Shown: positions 10,158 to 19,835, counted from the first letter of the stretch. The stretch: 48,092 bases of DNA from Candidatus Levyibacteriota bacterium (GCA_027459745.1 DAIDHL010000002.1:77564-125655), one strand, 5' to 3'. The notes: generated by a model not told the origin, from the sequence alone. A program made the numbers and translations.

Positions 10158-10817
10158 ATGACTAAATCTGGCTGGAAACCAGCATTACCACCCTTTAGAA
10201 AATACAAAAAAGACATGTATACCAAGCATGGTTTGACCTCAAGTTTTGTCTATCAACTAGGGGAAGGTGACATGATCAGACGCCAGAGTAGAGAAGTGCC
10301 CCCGAGTGAGATTCTAACTTCCGATACGCAAGCCAAGATTAAATACCTAAAAAAGTGTTTGTTAAAATATCGCAGATTAACGGGCATGGGGCGGGGGATA
10401 GCGGCGGTGCAGGTGGGGATTCCCGAGAGATTTGCCGTGATTTATTTACCAGAAGAAAATAGGAAATTATTGGTGATTATTAACCCCCAAATTATTAATA
10501 GGGCAGGGGAGAGTTTAAAATTTCCTGAAGGGTGTATGAGTGAAGGACCGTTATTTGCTCCAGTGGTTAGACCAGCTTGGACCGAATTTAGCTATCTGGA
10601 TGAGCAGGGGAGAGAGCAGATGTGGACAGAAAAAGATGATACTCTACCCCATCGTATAGCCAATCGTGTTTTCCAACATGAAATTGATCATATGGATGGT
10701 ATAATCTTTTTAGACAGAGCAATCTTGAGCGAATTAACGCTAGATTCTGATCCAACCTTTTATGAAAAAGCCAGCTTCGAAGAAGTTCTTCCACAAAAAA
10801 CCAGCACAAAAAAGTAA
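10158..10817 (+). CDS. def: Peptide deformylase
   Basis: GRGIAAVQVGIP, PEGCMSEG, QHEIDHMDGIIFLDR: three deformylase motifs. Confidence 0.93.
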   Translation: MTKSGWKPALPPFRKYKKDMYTKHGLTSSFVYQLGEGDMIRRQSREVPPSEILTSDTQAKIKYLKKCLLKYRRLTGMGRGIAAVQVGIPERFAVIYLPEENRKLLVIINPQIINRAGESLKFPEGCMSEGPLFAPVVRPAWTEFSYLDEQGREQMWTEKDDTLPHRIANRVFQHEIDHMDGIIFLDRAILSELTLDSDPTFYEKASFEEVLPQKTSTKK

Positions 10818-11235
10818 TAAAAACGAGAAATATAAGTTTCCTGTCCTGATTAAAACTAAAGAAAAAAAAGACCAGTCTAAAAAACAGATAATGCAGGGTG
10901 AGAATAAATGGCCTCTTTATGTTTATGTTTTTGCTATCTGCTTCATCTGCGGGATTGTCTTGATGGGCATGCTATTAGTAGAGAGATCGATTGCGCAAAA
11001 TTATAATCAATTGCAAACTGCTAAGGCAGCAAGAGCTTCAATTGAAAAACAAGTTATACAATGGAAAACTATAATTCAAAAATATTCCGATTATCGGGAT
11101 GGATATTATCATTTAGCCATTCTTGAATATGAATTGGGAAATAAAATGGATGCACAAAAGTACAATAAACAGGCTTTGATTATTGACCCCAACTTTATCC
11201 TAGCCCGAGAGCTAGAGAATAAATTAAATAACTAG
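10762..11235 (+). CDS. Membrane-anchored TPR-like hypothetical protein
   Basis: One TM segment followed by YRDGYYHLAILEYELGNKMDAQKYNKQALIIDPNF (TPR-like). Overlaps the def 3' end. Confidence 0.65.
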   Translation: MKKPASKKFFHKKPAQKSNKNEKYKFPVLIKTKEKKDQSKKQIMQGENKWPLYVYVFAICFICGIVLMGMLLVERSIAQNYNQLQTAKAARASIEKQVIQWKTIIQKYSDYRDGYYHLAILEYELGNKMDAQKYNKQALIIDPNFILARELENKLNN

Positions 11236-11377
11236 ATTTTATTCTCTCCGTTTAGAGAAGAGGAAACACAAGTAAGACATACAACCTGAGACTTTATTGG
11301 AAGCTGAAATAAATTCTTAAATTTTAAGGTTTAAGATTTAGATATGGTTTTGGTTAGCCAAACGAAGTGAGACGCAT

Positions 11378-11407
11378 CCAGAATCTGTGAATCACTCTCG
11401 ATTCTGG
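11378..11407 (-). terminator. Inverted repeat downstream of rplY, possible terminator or degenerate repeat
   Basis: CCAGAATC - 14 nt - GATTCTGG (8-bp stem). Confidence 0.4.
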
Positions 11408-11435
11408 ACAATCCAGAATCATACTGGGGGAAATA

Positions 11436-12110
11436 TTATTTCTCTTCTGTAGTAGCGACTGGTTCAGCAGCACCTTCGGCAGGAGCTTCTCCTTCAGTTG
11501 GTGTGGCAACTTCTCCTTCAGCAGCGGTAACTACGGGTTCTGGCTCCTTCTCTTCTTTGACTAGCTCAGAGACTTGTGCAACATTCTCTTCGCTCGGAGT
11601 TAGAATCGTTACACCTTCAGGAACTTTAATATCGCCTACTTCTAGGATATCGCCGATTTCTTCCAAACTTGATGCGTCTGCTTCAATAAAATCTGGAATT
11701 GATTCTGGAAGAGCTTCAATTTCTAATTCGTTTAATAACTGCATTAATAAACCTTGATGGTCAGTTACAGGAGCTGGCTCACCTACTACCTTAACAGGAA
11801 CGAAAGTTTTAATTTTCTCTTTCAGATTAACTTGATAGAAATCAACATGAATAGGATGTGCACTGTTGAAGTGCATTTGTGGGTTTTTAATCAATACCGG
11901 AAGAGTTTTTCCATTTACTTCCAAGTCAATAATACCTGTTTCTCCGACTTCAGTATATACTGGAACAAAGTCCGCATAATTTACTTCTACCGCTAGGCTG
12001 GTAATGCCTTTACCATAAACATTGGCTGGCATTTTACCTTCACGACGCAATTGCTTGACCTTTTTACCGTTTATTTCACGTTTGTTAGCGACTAATTTTG
12101 TATGTTGCAT
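11436..12110 (-). CDS. rplY: 50S ribosomal protein L25/TL5 (Ctc family) with acidic/Ala-rich C-terminal tail
   Basis: REINGKKVKQLRREGKMPANVYGKG; HVDFYQVNLKEKI; L25 C-terminal beta domain; low-complexity tail. Confidence 0.93.
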   Translation of the reverse strand: MQHTKLVANKREINGKKVKQLRREGKMPANVYGKGITSLAVEVNYADFVPVYTEVGETGIIDLEVNGKTLPVLIKNPQMHFNSAHPIHVDFYQVNLKEKIKTFVPVKVVGEPAPVTDHQGLLMQLLNELEIEALPESIPDFIEADASSLEEIGDILEVGDIKVPEGVTILTPSEENVAQVSELVKEEKEPEPVVTAAEGEVATPTEGEAPAEGAAEPVATTEEK

Positions 12111-12237
12111 GAAGGTAATTATAACAAATTTAGTTTTTAGAAGCTAGTAGTTAGTAGTTAAGGCAATTTCTTACTACTGTTTACTAACTATCCACTAGGC
12201 CGTTGCATTAATCCCTTCTTCTTGCCATACTGCTTGC

Positions 12238-12729
12238 ATGATAATTTTGGGCATTGATCCGGGTATTGGACGCACGGGCTGGGGTGTGATTGAAGTTCAA
12301 AGTTCAAAATTCAAAGTTCAAAGTTTTGGGTGCATAGAAACGGAACCTAATAGCCCGCTTATAGATCGATTAATCATACTTTATGAACAGCTTAGTAAGA
12401 TTATTAAGGAAGAAAAACCAGATGAGATGGGAGTTGAGCAATTATTTTTTAATACTAATGCCAAAACAGCTTTGATGGTAGGACATGCCAGAGGGGTTGT
12501 TTTGCTTGTGGCTGGACTACAACAAATTCCCTTGAATGAATACACTCCTCTGCAGGTAAAAATGGCTTTGACTGGATATGGCAGGGCAGAAAAACCGCAA
12601 ATTGGGCAGATGGTCAAGACAATTTTAAAGCTGGAATCAATTCCCAAACCAGATGACACAGCCGACGCATTGGCCATAGCTTTAACCCATGCTTTCACTC
12701 GTAAATTAAATAATAAAAAAATAGTTTAG
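12238..12729 (+). CDS. ruvC: Holliday junction resolvase RuvC
   Basis: MIILGIDPGIGRTGWGVIE; VEQLFFNTNAKTALMVGHARGV; DDTADALAIALTH. Confidence 0.97.
   Translation: MIILGIDPGIGRTGWGVIEVQSSKFKVQSFGCIETEPNSPLIDRLIILYEQLSKIIKEEKPDEMGVEQLFFNTNAKTALMVGHARGVVLLVAGLQQIPLNEYTPLQVKMALTGYGRAEKPQIGQMVKTILKLESIPKPDDTADALAIALTHAFTRKLNNKKIV
12295..12322 (+). repeat. Four tandem copies of a 7-bp unit (GTTCAAA GTTCAAA ATTCAAA GTTCAAA) inside ruvC
   Basis: Read directly from sequence. Confidence 0.95.
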
Positions 12730-12775
12730 CAAGCTCGCATTGAGTAGTTTTTTGTGCTATATTCTTTGTGCTTCT

Positions 12776-13354
12776 ATGATTGGTCTACTAACCGGTAAGG
12801 TTGCCTATAAATCAGATCCTTTTGTTATCATTGATGTCCATGGAGTTGGCTATAAAGTAGCAGTCAGTAGTACTACTTTATCTGACTTAAATTTAAAAAC
12901 TGGAGATGTAGCCGTATTTACACATACTCACGTGCGTGAAGATACCTTAGAGCTTTACGGCTTCCTTGACCCGGCAGATTTAAGATTATTTGAATATTTA
13001 ATTGGCGTGTCGGGTGTAGGTTGTAAGACAGCGTTGGGAATTTTCTCGATTGGTAAACGAGAGGATATTTTAAATGCCATTTTACGTGCTGATGCTGATT
13101 TCTTTACGGCTGTTCCACGGTTAGGTAAAAAAAATGCCCAGAAAATTATTATCGAGTTAAAATCTAAATTAGGCAGTACGGTTGATCTTGATTTATCCGA
13201 AGGTGGAAGCGATAATGCCACCGTGATAGAGGCCTTGAGACAATTTGGCTATTCAGGTAGTGAAATTAGTTCGGCTTTGAAATCACTGAAGGATAAAGAT
13301 ATCAGTGAAAATGAAAAAATACGTTTAGCCTTGAAATATTTGGGGAGGACCTAG
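12776..13354 (+). CDS. ruvA: Holliday junction DNA helicase RuvA
   Basis: MIGLLTGKVAYKSDPFVIIDVHGVGYKV is the canonical N-terminus, so ATG 12776 is preferred over the track start 12740; GVSGVGCKTALGI HhH motif. Confidence 0.96.
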   Translation: MIGLLTGKVAYKSDPFVIIDVHGVGYKVAVSSTTLSDLNLKTGDVAVFTHTHVREDTLELYGFLDPADLRLFEYLIGVSGVGCKTALGIFSIGKREDILNAILRADADFFTAVPRLGKKNAQKIIIELKSKLGSTVDLDLSEGGSDNATVIEALRQFGYSGSEISSALKSLKDKDISENEKIRLALKYLGRT

Positions 13355-13357
13355 TCA

Positions 13358-13456
13358 TCCTGACCAAGTGAAACGCGTCGAGGGATCTCGCACGTTATGT
13401 GCGATATTTCTCGAACGAGTCGAGAGATTCCTCGACTCACTCCGTTCGTTCGAGAT
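13358..13456. repeat. Intergenic repeat copy A (GTCATCCTGACC...GAGATTCCTCGACTCACTCCGTTCGTTCGAGATAAC)
   Basis: Shares the order and sequence of its ends with 18198-18309. Confidence 0.7.
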
Positions 13457-13467
13457 AACAAGATAAT

Positions 13468-14514
13468 ATGGATAACAATAAACAAAAGACTATTATTAAA
13501 GACGAAAAAACAGAGCCGGAAGAAGAGCAATTAATTACCTCGGTGAGAGCGGCTGACTGGGGAGAATTCCTGGGACAGGAAAATATTAAACAAAGTATCT
13601 CTGTGGCTATTCAGGCAGCCAAAAAACGTAAGGAAGCGCTCGAACACGTCTTACTTTATGGGCCTCCGGGTTTGGGTAAAACTACTCTGTCACATATTAT
13701 TGCCAAAGAAATGGGGAGTAATATTCGCGTGACTTCTGGTCCTGCCATTGAAAGAGCTGGGGACTTGGCTTCCATTCTAACAAATTTAGAAAAAGGCGAT
13801 GTTTTATTTATTGATGAGATTCATCGTTTAAATAAAGTCGTGGAGGAAACGCTCTATCCTGCTATGGAAGATTATGCTTTAGATATTGTGGTGGGTAAAG
13901 GACCTTCGGCTCGAACTTTACGTTTAGATCTACCTCCATTTACCATTGTGGGTGCTACTACCAGAGTTGGTTTGTTATCCGCTCCCTTGCGTGATCGTTT
14001 TGGGGTTATTCACCGCTTAAATTTTTATGAACCAAAAGAATTACAAATTATTATTAAAAATGCCGCCAAAAAACTTAAAGTCGAGATTGATGATAAAAGT
14101 TTAGTTATTATTGCTTTGCGCAGTCGTGGTACGCCCAGAATTGCCTTAAAACTTTTGAAAAGAGTAAGAGATTATAGTCAGGTGCATGGAGATGGAATTA
14201 TCACGCTAGAATATACTAACAAAGCTCTAGATATGTTGGAAGTGGATCATATGGGTTTGGATACCTTAGATTTAAGATATTTAGAAGCCATTATAAAAAA
14301 ACACAGTGGGGGGCCGGTGGGTGTAGAAACAATTGGTTCTACGATCTCGGAAGATATTGGAACACTGGAAGATATGGTAGAGCCCTATTTATTACAAATT
14401 GGATTTATCCGCCGCACTTCACGTGGCAGAGTTGCTACTCAGCATGCATATAAACATCTGGGGATAATTTATCCTGCTTCTCAAGAAGCAGCAGATCAAC
14501 AGAAACTATTGTAG
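13468..14514 (+). CDS. ruvB: Holliday junction DNA helicase RuvB
   Basis: [50 protein letters not shown]. Confidence 0.98.
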   Translation: MDNNKQKTIIKDEKTEPEEEQLITSVRAADWGEFLGQENIKQSISVAIQAAKKRKEALEHVLLYGPPGLGKTTLSHIIAKEMGSNIRVTSGPAIERAGDLASILTNLEKGDVLFIDEIHRLNKVVEETLYPAMEDYALDIVVGKGPSARTLRLDLPPFTIVGATTRVGLLSAPLRDRFGVIHRLNFYEPKELQIIIKNAAKKLKVEIDDKSLVIIALRSRGTPRIALKLLKRVRDYSQVHGDGIITLEYTNKALDMLEVDHMGLDTLDLRYLEAIIKKHSGGPVGVETIGSTISEDIGTLEDMVEPYLLQIGFIRRTSRGRVATQHAYKHLGIIYPASQEAADQQKLL

Positions 14515-14550
14515 TAGAAATTAACTTCTGGAAATATTATTCACAAATTT

Positions 14551-16080
14551 CTAACTTTGTTCTTCCATTCTAGGTCTGTATTGCAATGCTTCTGCGATAT
14601 GTTCGGGTTTTATGTTTTCACTACCAGCTAAATCTGCAATAGTTCGGCTAATTTTTATCACCCTATGATAAGACCGGCCAGAAAGATGAAATTTGTCTAT
14701 GGCAGTTTTAAGAAGGCTTAAGCAATTGTCAGCTAACTGACAGTAATCACGAATCATTTTATTGGTCATTTCTGCGTTGGAAGTAATATTAGTATTTTTA
14801 AATCTAGTGGTCTGTTTATCGCGTGCAGCTTGTACTCTACTACGGATAATTGCTGAAGACTCGGCTTTAATAGTATCTCTTTCTGTAAGTTTCTCCACTT
14901 TAACTGCTGGTACGTCTAAATGAATATCTATACGGTCAAGCAAGGGACCGGAAATCTTTTTTTGATAACGCATGATTTGTGCAGGTATACACCGGCAATT
15001 GTGATCGGGATCGCCCAAGTAGCCACAGGGACAAGGATTTTGTGCGGCGACCAACATGCATTTAGCAGGAAAAGTTATTTTAGCCGTAGCGCGTGAGATA
15101 GTAACAATGCCGTCTTCGATGGGTTGTCTCAGTGCCTCGAGAACTTGGCGGGGATATTCAGGAAATTCATCCAAAAATAATACTCCCCGATGAGCGAGCG
15201 TAATTTCTCCCGGACGTGGATTACTGGAGCCTCCGATTAGGCCTACAAGAGAGGTGGTGTGATGAGGACTGCGGAAGGGACGTGTCCTAACGATAGGTTT
15301 ACCCTGTAACATACCGGAAATACTATAAATTTTAGTTACTTCAATCGATTCTGCAAAAGTTAGTTTGGGTAAAATGGAAGGTAAAGTTCTGGCGAGTAAA
15401 GTTTTTCCCGCGCCTGGTGGGCCTTTGAGCAAAATATTATGACCGCCAGCGGCGGCAATTTCCAAAGCACGTTTGGCTTGATGTTGGCCTTTGACATCGG
15501 CCATATCTAGGTCGTACTCTTTTTCAACTTCTTCATTAAGATTTTCATTGAAAAGGGGACTAGTTAATTGTTGATTAGTTAAATGATTAAACAGCGAAAG
15601 CAAATCTTTAACCGGATAGATTTTAATATCTTGAATGATGGAGGCCTCATGGGCATTCTCTTGGGGGACAAAAATTCCCTCTAGCTTTTTATCTTTGGCC
15701 AATAATGTTTGAGGTAAAATACCGTTGGTCGGTCTGACGCGGCCGTCTAAAGATAATTCGCCCGTAAAAAGAAATTTGCTGATGTCGGTTTGGAGCTGTC
15801 CAGAAGCCAAGAGAATGCCCAAGGCAATGGGTAAATCATAATAAGGCCCTTCTTTAGGTAAATCAGCAGGTGCAAGGTTGACAGTGATGCGTTTAGCTGG
15901 GAAATCAGCTCCCGAATTTCTGATAGCTGATCTGACTCTTTCTTTAGCTTCTTCAACGGCTTTGTCTGGTAAGCCAACCATAAAAAAATTGGGTAAACCT
16001 TGAGAGGCAATATCAATTTCTACTTCTATCGGAACAGCATCTAATCCTACGAGTGCTGCCGATAATACTTTAGCCAACAT
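14551..16080 (-). CDS. comM: YifB/ComM family Mg-chelatase-like AAA+ ATPase
   Basis: MLAKVLSAALVGLDAVPIEVEIDIASQGLPNFFMVGLPDKAVEEAKERVRSAI; LLKGPPGAGKTLLARTLP. Start placed at ATG 16080; the track ORF upstream of it runs into a repeat. Confidence 0.95.
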   Translation of the reverse strand: MLAKVLSAALVGLDAVPIEVEIDIASQGLPNFFMVGLPDKAVEEAKERVRSAIRNSGADFPAKRITVNLAPADLPKEGPYYDLPIALGILLASGQLQTDISKFLFTGELSLDGRVRPTNGILPQTLLAKDKKLEGIFVPQENAHEASIIQDIKIYPVKDLLSLFNHLTNQQLTSPLFNENLNEEVEKEYDLDMADVKGQHQAKRALEIAAAGGHNILLKGPPGAGKTLLARTLPSILPKLTFAESIEVTKIYSISGMLQGKPIVRTRPFRSPHHTTSLVGLIGGSSNPRPGEITLAHRGVLFLDEFPEYPRQVLEALRQPIEDGIVTISRATAKITFPAKCMLVAAQNPCPCGYLGDPDHNCRCIPAQIMRYQKKISGPLLDRIDIHLDVPAVKVEKLTERDTIKAESSAIIRSRVQAARDKQTTRFKNTNITSNAEMTNKMIRDYCQLADNCLSLLKTAIDKFHLSGRSYHRVIKISRTIADLAGSENIKPEHIAEALQYRPRMEEQS

Positions 16081-16158
16081 AGAGCCATCATAGCACAGCA
16101 GTATTGGCCTGGAAAGAGGGGGGGGGTTAAGAGATATTGAGATCAAGGGAAAAGAGAT

Positions 16159-16222
16159 TGTCATTCCCGCGAAAGCGGGAATCCAGAAATGTCCTAGGTC
16201 CCAGATCAAGTCCGGGATGACA
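16159..16222. repeat. REP/MITE-like palindromic repeat of the widespread 'CATTCCCGCGAAAGCGGGAATCC' type
   Basis: Inner hairpin ATTCCCGC-GAAA-GCGGGAAT (16163-16182); outer arms TGTCATTCCCG / CGGGATGACA. Confidence 0.85.
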
Positions 16223-16282
16223 GGAAAAGTTGAAAATTGTACTTTTTCTGTCAACTAAAGTTCTCTTACTACAGCCTACTAA

Positions 16283-16822
16283 CTACTTACTGCTCTCCAG
16301 ATATTCCCTCAGCTTATGCAGTGCCAGGCCGCGCATAGAGATTTTATTTTTTTCTTCAATTGACATCTCGCCAAAAGTTTTGTTCATCCCTTTAGGTTGG
16401 AAAATAGCATTAAAACCAAAACTCCTATCTCCTTTAGGTTGGACTAAATTTCCTTCAATAGTTCCTTCAAAGAATATAATATGTTCGGCATTTTTAGCAT
16501 AACCGATTATAGTGGTACAGCGGGCTTTGGTGTCACCCAGTTTTTCACAGATATCTACTAGTTTCTGATCGCCTAAAACTTTCTCAAACCATTTCCCTAA
16601 CGGACCAGGTAAACCATTAAGACAGGATAGATAAAGTGAGGTATCTTCAATCATAAAGGGTCCAGAATGATGTTTAAGTGCTTCCTGGAGTTTGGTTTGA
16701 ATAATCTTTTTGGCATCTACTTCCTGGATCTCGGGTAAATCAATAGCTAATTGTTCTATTTCGGGAAAGAAATGTTTTACCTCTTTAAATTTGAATTGAT
16801 TACCAGTGATGAAGTAAAGCAT
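16283..16822 (-). CDS. rdgB: Non-canonical purine NTP pyrophosphatase (RdgB/HAM1 family)
   Basis: LYFITGNQFKFKEV; MIEDTSLYLSCLNGLPGPLGKWF; SMRGLALHKL. Confidence 0.93.
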   Translation of the reverse strand: MLYFITGNQFKFKEVKHFFPEIEQLAIDLPEIQEVDAKKIIQTKLQEALKHHSGPFMIEDTSLYLSCLNGLPGPLGKWFEKVLGDQKLVDICEKLGDTKARCTTIIGYAKNAEHIIFFEGTIEGNLVQPKGDRSFGFNAIFQPKGMNKTFGEMSIEEKNKISMRGLALHKLREYLESSK

Positions 16823-16983
16823 AAAGTGGTTTATTTATAACACAATGAGATTAAATTTAAAATTTACAATTACTAATTCTCAATGGATCAAGGTTTCATT
16901 ATAAATTGATTGAAAATTGGAAACTAAAAATCGAAAATTAACACCGGCGTTGACAAAGTTTTGCCCAAACTGTAAAGTAAATT

Positions 16984-18129
16984 ATGGACAGTGTAAATTC
17001 TTCTTTTCCTCTAGGTTTAACATTCGATGATATTCTTCTGGTGCCTGATTATGCTGGTTTTTCCCGCGCCGATGTCTCCTTGGCTACTCATATTACCAAG
17101 AAAATAAAACTGGATTTACCTTTTATCTCCTCACCGATGGATACGGTTACGGAAAGCAAATTAGCCGTGGCTCTGGCGCGTAAAGGGGGATTGGGAATTA
17201 TTCATCGCAATTTGTCAGTGAGTAAGCAAGCGACTGAAGTAGCTAAAGTGAAAAGAGAAAATTTACTCGTAGGTGCGGCTATCGGGGCCAGCAAGGGTTT
17301 TGAGGAAAGAGTAGAAGCCTTAGTGAAGGCAGGAGCTGATGTGTTACTAGTTGATTCGGCCCATGGGTATACTAAATCAGTCATTGAAGCGATAAAACTA
17401 ATCAAGAGGCTTTATCCGCAGCAACAAGTCTTGGCGGGTAATGTGGCTACTTATGCTGGGGCGGCTGCTTTAATTGCAGCAGGGGCAGATGGGATTCGTG
17501 TGGGTATGGGGCCGGGGGCAATTTGCACAACAAGAGTTATATCCGGTATGGGTGTGCCGCAAGTTACGGCTCTGCAAGAAACTGTCAGGGCAGCTAAGAA
17601 AACTAAAACTCCCATTATTGCTGATGGAGGAATTAAATATTCTGGTGATATGATCAAAGCCTTGGCTTTGGGAGCCAGTGCCGTGATGATGGGTAGTTTT
17701 TTTGCCAGTGCTGTAGAGGCGCCGGGTGAGACAGTTGAATTGGATAAAGCGCATGTGCCGCATCGTTTTCAGAGCATTTTTACCAAAGGTCGGCAGACTT
17801 TCTTGTTTAAGCAGTATCGTGGCATGGGCTCTATTGGCGCTATGCAGACAGGGGCTAAAGTGAAAGCTGAAGATGAATATCATGGGAAGTCATACAAGGA
17901 TAGAGTTTTGATTGCAGAAGGGGTTGAGGGTTTGGTGCCGGTCAAAGGAGATGTTGCCCAATTAGTCGACCAAGCATTCGGGGGTATTCAGTCGGGCATG
18001 TATTATGTGGGAGCTCAAACTATTCCTGAACTTTGGCAAAAAGCGAAGTTTTTACAAATTACCCAAGCCTCTTTGACTGAAAGTCATCCGCATGATGTGT
18101 TAATTACCAATCCAGGAGAAAATTATTAA
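16984..18129 (+). CDS. guaB: IMP dehydrogenase lacking the CBS (Bateman) insertion
   Basis: [43 protein letters not shown]; the expected CBS region between VAKVKREN and LLVGAAIGA is absent. Confidence 0.93.
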   Translation: MDSVNSSFPLGLTFDDILLVPDYAGFSRADVSLATHITKKIKLDLPFISSPMDTVTESKLAVALARKGGLGIIHRNLSVSKQATEVAKVKRENLLVGAAIGASKGFEERVEALVKAGADVLLVDSAHGYTKSVIEAIKLIKRLYPQQQVLAGNVATYAGAAALIAAGADGIRVGMGPGAICTTRVISGMGVPQVTALQETVRAAKKTKTPIIADGGIKYSGDMIKALALGASAVMMGSFFASAVEAPGETVELDKAHVPHRFQSIFTKGRQTFLFKQYRGMGSIGAMQTGAKVKAEDEYHGKSYKDRVLIAEGVEGLVPVKGDVAQLVDQAFGGIQSGMYYVGAQTIPELWQKAKFLQITQASLTESHPHDVLITNPGENY

Positions 18130-18197
18130 ATAGTGAACAGTTTTTGCTCGAGATATAAATTTATTCTTGGTTCCGTGATTATTTCACTAAATAGTTT

Positions 18198-18309
18198 GTC
18201 ATTCTGACCGACAGAGTTTACGAAGGAATGGAAGAATCTCTCGCGAATGTGAGAAAGTTTCCCACATTCGTGGGAGATCCCTCGATTCACTATGTTCGCT
18301 CGGGATGAC
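18198..18309. repeat. Intergenic repeat copy B (GTCATTCTGACC...GAGATCCCTCGATTCACTATGTTCGCTCGGGATGAC)
   Basis: Related to copy A at 13358-13456; internal CGAATGTGAGAAA..CCCACATTCG inverted segment. Confidence 0.7.
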
Positions 18310-18317
18310 GATTACTT

Positions 18318-19835
18318 ATGATACTTATTATTGATTTTGGCTCACAAACCACCCATCTCATTGGGCGCCGATTAAAAGATATGGGTATTAGCATGCAAAT
18401 TATTGATCCAGACCACGCAATAGGTGTTATCAAAACACAACCACCGGCGGGGATCATTTTGTCGGGTGGTCCAGCGTCTGTCTATGAGCCAGGAGCTCCT
18501 AGTATTGATAAGCAAATCTTCAAAATGGGAATTCCCATTCTAGGTATTTGTTATGGTTGGCAATTGATGGCTCAATTATTAGGCGGCAAAGTAGAATCAG
18601 GCAAAAAAGAATATGGGCCCACTAATTTGGTTACGAAGGATTTCCATGATCTTTTTTATGGCTCACCCAAAAGGTCTGTAGTTTTTGAATCTCACGGAGA
18701 TTCAGTCATGAAATTACCTACTGGTTTTATTGTTCTGGCTTCCACCCCCTCAGTAGAATATGCAGCTGTGGGGTTTCCAATCCCAAAAATGTATGGTGTA
18801 CAGTTCCATCCCGAAGTTCACCATACGCGTTTTGGCAAACAATTATTGGAGAATTTCTCCACGCGTATTTGTGGGTTGGCCGTTAAGCCAGTGAGATTAG
18901 ATTTACAGGCGATGATTAGTGAAATTAAGGAAAAAGTAGGCAGTAAGAAAGTTATAGGTGCATTTTCTGGTGGAACAGACTCTTCCGTGGCTGGTGTATT
19001 GGTCGCCAGAGCTATTGGTAAGCAATTTATACCAGTTTATATCGATAGTGGTTTAATGCGTGATGAAACACTGCAAAGAATTAAAAATACCTTTCCTAAA
19101 TTACTGGGCACATCAGTCAGAATTATTCATGCACGTGAACAGTTTTTACAAACACTAAAAGGTGTTACTGATCCAGAACAAAAGCGTAAAGTAATCGGGA
19201 AATTATATATTGACCTGTTTCAAGCCGAAGCATCCAAACATCAAGACGTTGAGTTCTTATTACAAGGTACTACCTATGCTGATTTTATTCACTCTCAAGG
19301 CACCAAAAGATCAGCTCATATTAAGAGTCACCATAACGTAGGTGGTTTGCCGAAAGACTTAAAATTCAAATTACTCGAACCTTTGCGTTATTTTTATACA
19401 GATGAGGTGCGTAAAATAGGATTAAAACTGGGTTTAGCTAAAGAAGTGGTTTTCCAACAACCATTTCCTGGTCCAGGGCATGCCGTAAGAATTATGGGTG
19501 AAGTGACGGCTGAGAGATTGGCCAAACAAGTATTAGCTGATTCAATTGTGGTAGAAGAAATGCAAAAATCAGGTCAATATGCCAAGATTTTTCAGTGTTG
19601 GTCAATTATGACGGGAGCCAATAGTACAGCCGTAAAAGGTGACGGAAGATTTTACGGCGAAGTCATTGCAATCAGAATCGTTAAAAGTAAAGATCGTATG
19701 ACGGCTGATTGGGCAAGAGTGCCGTATAAGGTTTTAGCTAAGTTATCTACTCGCTTGGTTAATGAAGTTCCAGGCATTTCTCGTGTGGTTTATGATATTA
19801 CCACCAAACCACCCGCCACGATGGAATGGGAATGA
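18318..19835 (+). CDS. guaA: GMP synthase (glutamine-hydrolysing)
   Basis: ILIIDFGSQTTHLIGRR, ILGICYGWQLMAQLLGG, GAFSGGTDSSVAGVL, C-terminal VYDITTKPPATMEWE. Confidence 0.97.
   Translation: MILIIDFGSQTTHLIGRRLKDMGISMQIIDPDHAIGVIKTQPPAGIILSGGPASVYEPGAPSIDKQIFKMGIPILGICYGWQLMAQLLGGKVESGKKEYGPTNLVTKDFHDLFYGSPKRSVVFESHGDSVMKLPTGFIVLASTPSVEYAAVGFPIPKMYGVQFHPEVHHTRFGKQLLENFSTRICGLAVKPVRLDLQAMISEIKEKVGSKKVIGAFSGGTDSSVAGVLVARAIGKQFIPVYIDSGLMRDETLQRIKNTFPKLLGTSVRIIHAREQFLQTLKGVTDPEQKRKVIGKLYIDLFQAEASKHQDVEFLLQGTTYADFIHSQGTKRSAHIKSHHNVGGLPKDLKFKLLEPLRYFYTDEVRKIGLKLGLAKEVVFQQPFPGPGHAVRIMGEVTAERLAKQVLADSIVVEEMQKSGQYAKIFQCWSIMTGANSTAVKGDGRFYGEVIAIRIVKSKDRMTADWARVPYKVLAKLSTRLVNEVPGISRVVYDITTKPPATMEWE

Noticed and set aside
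16081-16254. 58-aa N-terminal extension of comM in the track ORF
   Set aside because: Encodes the REP-like repeat and a poly-G tract; the canonical ComM N-terminus starts at 16080
17470-17883. 137-aa minus-strand ORF inside guaB
   Set aside because: Antisense shadow of a well-conserved gene, His/Thr-rich low-information translation. Other antisense track ORFs (for example 5886-6251, 9027-9323, 37636-37977, 38122-38502) were rejected for the same reason
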